A model generated the notes under the pieces. The model did no database searches. It worked only from the letters and a program-made list of their open reading frames with translations, and was not told where the DNA came from. A stretch of 5,389 bases of DNA from Hungatella sp. UBA5982 (GTDB lineage: Bacteria; Bacillota; Clostridia; Lachnospirales; Lachnospiraceae): positions 12,192-17,580 of the forward strand of contig DJBG01000109.1 in assembly GCA_002429965.1 (NCBI GenBank). Direction: 5' to 3'. A program made the position numbers and the translations under genes. Positions 1 through 4,948 of the stretch are shown one piece after another; the first letter of the stretch is position 1; every line of letters starts with the position of its first letter.

Positions 1-720
1 ATTTTAGGTGTATGGAAAGAGAAAAACAGGCTTATTCAATTTAATGGTGATTTACAAGATAGGATTGCAGAAATACCGGTTGAGCCATGGGATGACACTG
101 AATTTATAAGCGTTGCTAAAAAGGGGGCGGAAGAGCTTAATATTGAGATTTCAAATGAAATATTGCTAAGGCTTTGTGATGAATCCATGGGAAGCATTGG
201 AGTTGTTCAGGAGCTATTAAAATTATTATGTTTGGAAAATGGTATATTACAAAGACAGGGGATTAGAAAACATATTGTTGACCAGATAACTCTTGATCAC
301 GCTATCACAGTGAAATGTGATGATTATGCCTCAAGACATGTTCGTGCACTGGAAGATATTGCAAAGGGGCAGAGAGATATTAAAGATAAGGAGAAAAAGC
401 CTCTTTTCTTGCCATACTACTTTGTTATTGCAATATTAAGTATGGATTTTTCAACTATTTTAATGGGTGTGCCACGTAAAAAGATAGAAGAAATAATTAA
501 AAGCCATCATCACAGAAGTGCCGATATAAGGCCAAGCGATATTGGGTATCTATTGAGTAGTTTAGCAAAATTGCAAACAGCAAAGAAAATACAACCACCA
601 TTATTTGATTATGATATTTCACAACGCACTATTAATATAACTGATTCGACCTTTTATTTCTTTTTAAAACATTGTAATAAAGAAGAAATAATTGATAACA
701 TTGAAAATCCATTAGATTAG
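1..720 (+). CDS. C-terminal part of an AAA+-like ATPase (5' end outside window)
   Basis: The frame is open from base 1 to the TAG at 718-720, so 239 residues of a longer protein are visible; a TTG at 163 is only an internal codon. No Walker A or B motif is present, so the nucleotide-binding core would lie upstream. What is seen: a stretch ending in RIAEIPVEPW (about residues 21-30), which resembles the segment after the ATPase core in Orc1/Cdc6-like or TniB-like AAA+ proteins; a GSIGVVQELL helix (about 64-73), which could be a sensor-2-type lid; a charged linker (about 110-135); and a C-terminal segment (about 135-224), with FDYD at 202-205 and FYFFLKH at 218-224, that looks like a winged-helix domain. 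No partner gene follows directly: the next gene starts 140 bases on and has its own promoter. Such ATPases are often found in accessory or defence loci, but the function here is inferred and the family call is tentative. Confidence 0.5.
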   Translation: MLGVWKEKNRLIQFNGDLQDRIAEIPVEPWDDTEFISVAKKGAEELNIEISNEILLRLCDESMGSIGVVQELLKLLCLENGILQRQGIRKHIVDQITLDHAITVKCDDYASRHVRALEDIAKGQRDIKDKEKKPLFLPYYFVIAILSMDFSTILMGVPRKKIEEIIKSHHHRSADIRPSDIGYLLSSLAKLQTAKKIQPPLFDYDISQRTINITDSTFYFFLKHCNKEEIIDNIENPLD

Positions 721-795
721 GTATCTAGGTTATTTATAAATATTAAGAGAACAATTAACTGTGTAAAGTAATAGACATACAACCGTTGCCAAAGT

Positions 796-824
796 TTGGA
801 AATAATGAAATATAAAGCTATACA
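796..824 (+). promoter_or_regulatory. Probable promoter of ywbE
   Basis: A -35-like TTGGAA (796-801) and a -10-like TATACA (819-824) are separated by 17 bases and lie about 36 bases before the ywbE start codon. An overlapping alternative is TTGCCA (786-791) with TATAAA (811-816), spacer 19. Either would make ywbE independent of the upstream ATPase gene. Confidence 0.45.
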
Positions 825-860
825 CATTTAAGCTAAGTGATGTTAAAACAAGGAGAAAAT

Positions 861-1052
861 ATGAACGGACAAAATAGAATTAATGTTAAAATTGGTGCAA
901 CAGTAAAAATTGTATTGAAATCTGACCAAAGAACCGGAAAACTAACAGAGGGAATCGTTGGAAAAATACTAACAAACAGTAGCTTTCACCCTCATGGTAT
1001 CAAAGTAATGTTAACGGATGGACAAGTGGGGAGGGTCCAGGAAGTATTATGA
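861..1052 (+). CDS. ywbE: YwbE family small protein
   Basis: This is a 63-residue protein. ATG 861 is chosen over the in-frame ATG at 837 because an AAGGAG site (850-855) sits 5 bases before it, and because family members as I recall them begin MNGQNR. Family-type motifs are DQRTGK (residues 22-27), HPHGIKV (43-49) and DGQVGRV (53-59). The molecular function of YwbE proteins is not established; the short, beta-rich, basic sequence suggests a small single-domain, possibly nucleic-acid-binding fold, which is inference. It has no signal peptide or membrane segment. It appears monocistronic: its own promoter lies upstream and the hairpin of repeat A lies about 85 bases downstream. The length is normal for the family and the gene looks intact. 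Confidence 0.88.
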   Translation: MNGQNRINVKIGATVKIVLKSDQRTGKLTEGIVGKILTNSSFHPHGIKVMLTDGQVGRVQEVL

Positions 1053-1135
1053 TTTAAGGCACATTATGTTTATTGTTTTGTTAATGTAAAAAACAGAAGA
1101 CAAAGATAAATAGGAATACATCCGCCAGGCTATTT

Positions 1136-1167
1136 GAAAACGCCGCTTTTCAGCGGCGCGGTTTTTC
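1136..1167 (+). terminator. Intrinsic terminator hairpin inside repeat A
   Basis: A 7-bp GC-rich stem, CGCCGCT (1141-1147) with AGCGGCG (1152-1158), has a TTTC loop. It is preceded by AAAA and followed, after CGG, by five T residues. It has the form of a rho-independent terminator and is placed to end ywbE transcription. The same hairpin recurs exactly at 3196-3213. Confidence 0.65.
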
Positions 1168-1212
1168 TGAATAAAACAACCATTTCTGGTTTTTTACTTA
1201 TAATGGTTAAAA
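1139..1212 (+). repeat. Dispersed repeat, copy A
   Basis: This 74-base element matches 3194-3266 in the same orientation with about seven differences, including one single-base gap (roughly 90% identity). The first 28 bases, which contain the GC hairpin, are identical. The 3' part contains GTTTTTTACTTATAA and ends GGTTAAAA in both copies. Weaker similarity continues to about 1240 through another TTTTTTTACTTATT, with a short extra segment in copy B. Confidence 0.85.
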
Positions 1213-1224
1213 GCACGTTTTTGA

Positions 1225-1266
1225 TTTTTTTACTTATTAAATTTATTTAAAAAATAAGTAAAAAAA
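1225..1266. repeat. Perfect inverted repeat with ACTTAT motif
   Basis: The arms TTTTTTTACTTATT (1225-1238) and AATAAGTAAAAAAA (1253-1266) are perfect complements of 14 bases, with a 14-base AT-only spacer. It immediately follows repeat A. It could be a bidirectional terminator or paired recombinase-binding arms. A 14-base spacer is longer than the 6-8 bases usual between the arms of a tyrosine recombinase core site. Confidence 0.7.
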
Positions 1267-1498
1267 ATAGATTTTATTAATTTCCTGAAATTTTATTGTA
1301 AATACGTAGTCTGCAGGGTTTTATCCACTTTGCTAAAAATGGACTTTATTTATAAATGGATAAAATAATTCATACAGAATAAGATTCAAAAATTGATCCT
1401 AAAGAAGGAGGAGTGAGGGTCGATAGTTTCTCGAACTGCACTTTTATATTCTTTTAATCTTTTCATCAGGAAAAATTTCTGTTATACAAATCCAAAAC
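1267..1498. other. AT-rich intergenic stretch, no gene seen
   Basis: No convincing coding region is visible on either strand. It contains an inverted repeat (TTTTATCCA at 1319-1327 with TGGATAAAA at 1357-1365) and an SD-like AAGGAGG (1404-1410). That SD is followed only by a GTG one base away, which opens a 14-codon frame, so it does not mark a believable gene and may be a remnant. Confidence 0.5.
1319..1365. repeat. 9-bp inverted repeat
   Basis: TTTTATCCA (1319-1327) is perfectly complementary to TGGATAAAA (1357-1365) across a 29-base spacer. A nested TCCA/TGGA pair (1324-1327 with 1340-1343) offers an alternative fold. No T-tract makes this a terminator. It could be a structured RNA segment or an operator; its function is unknown. 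Confidence 0.4.
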
Positions 1499-1526
1499 TT
1501 GACAATTGTCAGATTTATACTATACT
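1499..1526 (+). promoter_or_regulatory. Near-consensus sigma-A promoter with palindrome at -35
   Basis: TTGACA (1499-1504) and TATACT (1521-1526) are separated by 16 bases. The -35 lies within the perfect 12-base palindrome TGACAATTGTCA (1500-1511), a plausible operator. The promoter points toward the L25 gene, about 260 bases away, so it would give a long leader. Confidence 0.55.
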
Positions 1527-1664
1527 ATTAATTATATGTTATTTAAAACTCTATGTGATTTTTAAAATAATAAATAAAATAAGTTTGTATTAAAGAAATA
1601 AATTCAAATTTAATTCTAGGATAACTTATTTGAAATACATTTTCTTTGAGAAGTATATTTTCTT

Positions 1665-1694
1665 TTGACAATTTATATTTTATTATGTTAAATC
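1665..1694 (+). promoter_or_regulatory. Probable proximal promoter of the L25 gene
   Basis: TTGACA (1665-1670) is followed by TAAATC (1689-1694) with an 18-base spacer and an extended TG (1686-1687) one base before the -10. It lies about 95 bases before the L25 start. A perfect TATAAT also occurs at 1758-1763 but has no convincing -35 partner. Confidence 0.45.
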
Positions 1695-1771
1695 ACATTG
1701 AAATTTAGGTAACAGGTTTTCATCATTGAATCATAAGATTTTAGATGATTGCCATAATATAATTATAAATC

Positions 1772-1778
1772 AAGGAGG
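1772..1778 (+). promoter_or_regulatory. Strong ribosome binding site of the L25 gene
   Basis: AAGGAGG lies 9 bases before ATG 1788. It fixes that codon as the start over the in-frame ATG at 1806. Confidence 0.85.
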
Positions 1779-1787
1779 CTTATAACT

Positions 1788-2384
1788 ATGGAAAATACTG
1801 GAGTTATGAACGTTGAGTTAAGAAAAAGTACCAGAAAGGGTGACAATAATCAGTTAAAAAGAGAAGGATATTTACTGGGAAACATAGCTGGTAAAGGTGT
1901 TGATTCAATCTCAATAGCTGTTAAGAAAGATGTATTTAGAAGATCAATGAAAGAGTTTGGCCGGAATGGCATTTTTAAACTGGTTGTTCCTGATGGCCAG
2001 AGTTATACCGTAATGGCAAAAGAAATACACATTGAACCTGTTAAGAACGAAATCTCTCATTTGGATTTTCAAATGGTATCTTTTTCGGAAAAAATCAAAC
2101 AAGAAGTGGCTATAAAAATTACCGGAGCAGAACTTCTTGAGTCAAAAAGATTGTTGATTAACAGTACCATAGATTCAATTTTACTGGAGGGCTTACCTCA
2201 GGATATTCCCGATGAAATAGTAATTGATGTTTCTAATATAGAGGCTGGTGAAAGTATTCAATTTAGTGATATTAAACTTCCGGAAGGACTTACCTCAACT
2301 ATTGATCCGGAACAAAAAATGATAACAGTTGTTGGCTCTAAGATACGTGAAGCAGTTGAAGGTGAAGAAGAGGCCGAAAGCTAA
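1788..2384 (+). CDS. rplY: 50S ribosomal protein L25/general stress protein Ctc
   Basis: This 198-residue protein binds 5S rRNA in the large ribosomal subunit. The long, two-domain form is called Ctc or TL5 and is linked to stress response in Bacillus. The N-terminal L25 domain (about residues 1-95) begins with the family-type ELRKSTRKGDNNQLKREGYL segment, followed by a pattern of the VPAVVYGKG type (here LLGNIAGKG, 29-37), and ends with the HIEPVKNEISHLDFQMV segment. The C-terminal TL5 beta domain (about 100-185) holds LEGLPQDIPDEIVIDVS and SIQFSDIKLPEGL. The tail is acidic (EGEEEAES), as is common in this family. The gene is monocistronic, with its own promoter candidates and a strong terminator 58 bases after the stop. 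Its sampled GC is about 32%, like the rest of the window outside the recombinase. The gene appears intact, although it sits between the two direct repeats. Confidence 0.93.
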   Translation: MENTGVMNVELRKSTRKGDNNQLKREGYLLGNIAGKGVDSISIAVKKDVFRRSMKEFGRNGIFKLVVPDGQSYTVMAKEIHIEPVKNEISHLDFQMVSFSEKIKQEVAIKITGAELLESKRLLINSTIDSILLEGLPQDIPDEIVIDVSNIEAGESIQFSDIKLPEGLTSTIDPEQKMITVVGSKIREAVEGEEEAES

Positions 2385-2442
2385 GAGGAATAACGGCATT
2401 CACTTTTCGTATGAAAATATTATAAGAGCCTGATGATAAAGG

Positions 2443-2487
2443 AAAAAAAGAAAGCTCTAATTTAGGTATTAGATGCTTTCTTTTTTT
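2443..2487 (+). terminator. Rho-independent terminator after the L25 gene
   Basis: AAAAAAAGAAAGC (2443-2455) pairs fully with GCTTTCTTTTTTT (2475-2487). An inner TCTAAT/ATTAGA stem (2456-2461 with 2468-2473) extends it, giving a 19-bp hairpin with one bulged T. The right arm supplies the T-tract. The A-rich left arm also makes it potentially bidirectional. Confidence 0.9.
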
Positions 2488-2755
2488 ATAACAAAAAAAT
2501 TAAAAAGATAGATAGCAACTTTACATTATATTTATATCAGGTCCTTACGTGCATGTGTCATGTCCTCTTACATAAGACACATGCTCGCAGACTATTCGCC
2601 AAAGCTTTCAAAGTTCCCCAAAAGACAAAAAGGAATCCGCCAGGGATACAGTTGCTTATGATATATGAATAATTTCGCATCAGATAATTTTACACCTTTT
2701 TAAAGATTCTATTTTCCGGTTTTGCGTTTTCATCTTGGAGGGGGCATAACATTAA
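2488..2755. other. Intergenic stretch, no intact gene
   Basis: No coding region is recognised. The stretch holds a long hairpin (2548-2587) and a short segment (about 2621-2645) resembling the flank of repeat A. A GGAGGGGG SD-like site (2737-2744) precedes ATG 2756, but that frame stops after 10 codons. Confidence 0.5.
2548..2587. repeat. Long imperfect palindrome/hairpin
   Basis: GCATGTGTCATGT (2551-2563) pairs with ACAT (2570-2573) and GACACATGC (2576-2584) through a 2-base bulge, giving 13 bp. An outer CG/CG pair (2548-2549 with 2586-2587) extends it past one mismatch. The loop is CCTCTT. No T-tract follows, so it is not a standard terminator. Confidence 0.7.
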
Positions 2756-2759
2756 ATGA

Positions 2760-3089
2760 GATGGACTTGGTGGGGAATGGGAATATAGAAGAGGAGAGCT
2801 TATTTCTCTTTGTAAAACTTTTATACAATTATGCAATATGCTTTTACATGATAATTATAATAATGGTGAAGCAATTTATCAGTCAATGAATACTAAATTT
2901 ATTTTCTTATCTTATTATTGAAAACAAAGATTCTATAAAGGAAAAGTCTATTGCTGAAGCAAAGGATTTATTTTATGGGGTAGACGAAATGATTATAGTC
3001 CAAGAGTTTGATGAAATTATGGAACAGTTATCCTTAGTGATGTAAAGCAGATTGCAGAGGAGATTCAAAAGGGTGTTGAGCAGGGTTAA
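2760..3089 (+). pseudogene. Decayed coding region, family not recognised
   Basis: Protein-like sequence can be followed only by changing frames. One frame reads GEWEYRRGELISLCKTF and onward from 2760, and stops at TGA 2919-2921. A second frame continues from about 2917 with IENKDSIKEKSIAEAKDLF and then EMIIVQEFDEIMEQLS, ending at TAA 3043-3045. The first frame resumes near 3039 with DVKQIAEEIQKGVEQG and stops at TAA 3087-3089. The composition (charged amphipathic helices, an EEIQKGVEQG-type tail) looks like former coding sequence rather than random AT-rich DNA. An SD-like GGAGGGGG and an ATG at 2756 lie just before it but out of frame. At least two frameshifts and the lack of a usable start point to a pseudogene. 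I do not recognise the parent family. Confidence 0.45.
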
Positions 3090-3191
3090 GATTTGGTGCT
3101 TACCCTAGCTAAAAATTGATAGAAGATAGAAGATTTATGACAATGACACTAAGAAGCTTATACTCTAATAGCAAGTATTTTAAATGAAATG

Positions 3192-3222
3192 TTAACGCCG
3201 CTTTTCAGCGGCGCGGTTTTTT
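3192..3222 (+). terminator. GC hairpin inside repeat B
   Basis: The stem CGCCGCT (3196-3202) / AGCGGCG (3207-3213) is identical to that in repeat A and is followed by CGG and six T residues, so it would work as a terminator on the plus strand. Read on the minus strand, downstream of the recombinase, the same stem has a GAAA tetraloop but no good T-tract. Confidence 0.6.
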
Positions 3223-3266
3223 GAACAAAACAACCTTTTTTAGTTTTTTACTTATAACGGTTAAAA
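3194..3266 (+). repeat. Dispersed repeat, copy B, adjacent to the recombinase gene
   Basis: This 73-base element is about 90% identical to 1139-1212 in the same orientation. A 14-base internal duplication, TTTTTGAACAAAAC, occurs at 3218-3231 and again at 3272-3285. Beyond the core the sequence continues T-rich through TTTTTTTTTACTTATT to about 3310, some 14 bases from the recombinase stop codon. This makes it a candidate recombination site or a recombinase-linked 3' element. Confidence 0.85.
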
Positions 3267-3323
3267 AACCATTTTTGAACAAAACTCCTTAAAATTTTTT
3301 TTTACTTATTTACTTTTTTATGT

Positions 3324-4382
3324 TTAATTGGTTTCCCGCAATTTCACCTTATTTCTGGCGCTGCGCCGGCGTTCATCCTCTAAAGCAGCATAGTGTTTTT
3401 TCGTGGTATTAACATCCGAATGTCCTAAAACATCTGCAACCAGATAGATGTCCCCGGTTTCTTTATACAGGCTTGTTCCATAAGTACTTCGCAGTTTATG
3501 GGGTGTAATTTTTTTCAGCGGTGCCACGAGTTTAGAATATTTCTTTACCAGATTTTCAACGCTGCGGACTCCAATCCGTTTCTTTTGAAGAGATAGGAAG
3601 AGAGCCTTTTCATGGCCTTTCTCTGGAATGACTAAACTGCGTTCCTCCAGATAATCAAGAAGGGCATCCTCCACTTCAGTACCAAAGTACACTGTAACTT
3701 CCTTTCCGCCCTTTCTATGAATTCGGATTCCGCCATTTTTTAAGTCAATATCATCTATATCCAGTCCAACACATTCCGACACCCGGATCCCAGTTCCCAG
3801 CATGAGAGTCAGTAGGGCCAGGTCACGGATCTTGGTTTTTGCATGATAGGCTTTTTGTTTCTCTGTTAAAGCTTCCCCGCTTTCTACTTCATCAAGTAAG
3901 AGAGCCACCTCATCAATATCCAACCGGATAATATCCTTTTCATGCAACTTTGGAAGCTGCACAAGAGAAGCAGGATTTGTTTGAAGCCGCTCATTCCGGT
4001 AATAATAATTATAGAAGCTTTTCAGGGAAGAGATTTTTCGCATGATTCCCCGCTCTTTGTTGGTTACTTCCTGATTTTTATCATTAAAACGGTATTTTAA
4101 ATATTCCATATATTCTTCAATGTCCACAACCCGAAGTGAATCCAGGTGGTCCAAAGTAATATCTTGAACCTGAAGTTTGCCGATAATGGGGTTTTCTTTA
4201 ATTAGAAAGTCAAAAAACACCCTTAGATCATAAGCGTAAGCAATCCTGGTCCGGGAAGAAGTGCGAGGTTCAATCCCCCTGAAGAAATCTCCGCAGAAAT
4301 TGGGAAGTTCTTTTACCAATTGGCGCAGGTGCTTTACGTTTTCAATATCCTTTTGTTGATGATAGGAGAGAGAAGAACTCAT
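3324..4382 (-). CDS. Tyrosine recombinase/integrase
   Basis: This 352-residue site-specific recombinase is predicted to cut and rejoin DNA through a 3'-phosphotyrosine link. The N-terminal SAM-like, core-binding domain spans about residues 40-145 (TRIAYAYDLRVFFDFL, then KISSLKSFYNYYYRN). The catalytic domain spans about 155-345. All six expected catalytic residues are visible: R200 in LGTGIRVSE, K224 in RKGGK, H295 and R298 in TPHKLRSTYGT, H321 in LGHSD and Y331 in KKHYAAL. The C-terminus is basic (RRRSARNKVKLRE). The start at 4382 has GAGG (plus-strand 4390-4393) 7 bases upstream. The gene has no visible excisionase or phage neighbours. Its composition differs from its surroundings: a sampled 60-base line is about 47% GC, against about 32% in the L25 gene, which suggests transfer. 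Its 3' end abuts repeat B. It could be a Xer-like resolvase, a solitary integrase, or the remaining recombinase of a mobile element. Confidence 0.93.
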   Translation of the reverse strand: MSSSLSYHQQKDIENVKHLRQLVKELPNFCGDFFRGIEPRTSSRTRIAYAYDLRVFFDFLIKENPIIGKLQVQDITLDHLDSLRVVDIEEYMEYLKYRFNDKNQEVTNKERGIMRKISSLKSFYNYYYRNERLQTNPASLVQLPKLHEKDIIRLDIDEVALLLDEVESGEALTEKQKAYHAKTKIRDLALLTLMLGTGIRVSECVGLDIDDIDLKNGGIRIHRKGGKEVTVYFGTEVEDALLDYLEERSLVIPEKGHEKALFLSLQKKRIGVRSVENLVKKYSKLVAPLKKITPHKLRSTYGTSLYKETGDIYLVADVLGHSDVNTTKKHYAALEDERRRSARNKVKLRETN

Positions 4383-4668
4383 AATTAATCCTCATTTCTT
4401 TGATTATTTGGATTGTAAATGATTATGAAAGACTAGTCATTTATATTTCCCTCATTAATTAGTTTTGCTATTTAAGACTTAGTATTTATAGTCTGATTCT
4501 TAGGCAGTGGTGTTTTAAGAACTTTACGTACGTTGGTGTAAAGAGTGTAAGATTAAAGAGCATAAGATCGGGGCATATCAGAGCAACAGTAATCAAGGCT
4601 ATGAGAGATAAAATTCTTTAAGTTATAAAATTAATTACATAATTGACAGTTCCATAGTTTTCCTTGCT

Positions 4669-4702
4669 AACTATTCGTTAAACTAGACTTTCGCGAATAG
4701 TT
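4669..4702. repeat. 9-bp inverted repeat
   Basis: AACTATTCG (4669-4677) is perfectly complementary to CGAATAGTT (4694-4702) with a 16-base spacer. It has no T-tract and lies about 290 bases upstream of the recombinase start. It could be an operator or a recombinase arm site; its function is unknown. Confidence 0.5.
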
Positions 4703-4824
4703 TGATCTCTATGTACTTATCTTATCATTTCTTCCGTTCTATGTCAAATCCAATTTTCCCTGTAGTTAGGGGGTCCTCATGAAATTTAAACACAATACCA
4801 TAACCGAAAAAAAAATTCACTGCT

Positions 4825-4893
4825 GTTTTGTCGTTTTTCACTGTTTTTCCCGGAAAACCGAAAAACTCAAATCTGGGGGTTTTGTCGTTTTTC
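4825..4893. repeat. 15-base direct repeat pair flanking a hairpin
   Basis: GTTTTGTCGTTTTTC occurs at 4825-4839 and at 4879-4893, 54 bases apart. Between them GTTTTTC (4843-4849) pairs with GAAAAAC (4860-4866) around CCGGAAAACC. The array lies just past the stop codon of the minus-strand zinc-ribbon gene and may form part of its 3' end or a small repeat array. Confidence 0.65.
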
Positions 4894-4948
4894 TATTTAA
4901 TACTATCATTAAGTATATCATATTGGCATTATCTTAGTCCAATGATAT

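Larger units (their letters stand above)
4383..4948. other. Intergenic region upstream of the recombinase, no intact gene
   Basis: No convincing gene is seen. The stretch contains the palindrome GACTAGTC (4431-4438), a short open stretch of 30 codons between stops (4519-4611) encoding WCKECK, an inverted repeat (4669-4702) and a 15-base direct repeat pair (4825-4893). The 3' end of the zinc-ribbon gene converges on its right side. Confidence 0.5.

Noticed and set aside
837..860. N-terminal extension of ywbE from the upstream ATG at 837
   Set aside because: The 8 extra codons include the SD sequence itself, and the start at 861 has ideal spacing and the family-type N-terminus.
1404..1457. SD-like AAGGAGG followed by GTG
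   Set aside because: The spacing is only one base and the frame ends after 14 codons, so no believable small gene is supported.
1267..1787. A known riboswitch or T-box leader before the L25 gene
   Set aside because: No recognisable conserved core of any class was found; only generic AT-rich sequence and simple inverted repeats are present.
1139..3266. CRISPR array interpretation of the repeats
   Set aside because: There are only two copies 2 kb apart, no regular spacers and no cas genes.
1139..3266. Insertion sequence or composite transposon bounded by the repeats
   Set aside because: The repeats show no terminal inverted repeats or transposase, and no target-site duplication was seen. The only recombinase lies outside the bracketed segment and is of the tyrosine type.
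4463..4611. Short open stretches upstream of the recombinase, including one encoding WCKECK
   Set aside because: Two overlapping frames are both open for 30 to 52 codons, neither has a start with an SD site, and no family is recognisable. A single CxxC is too little to claim a gene remnant.
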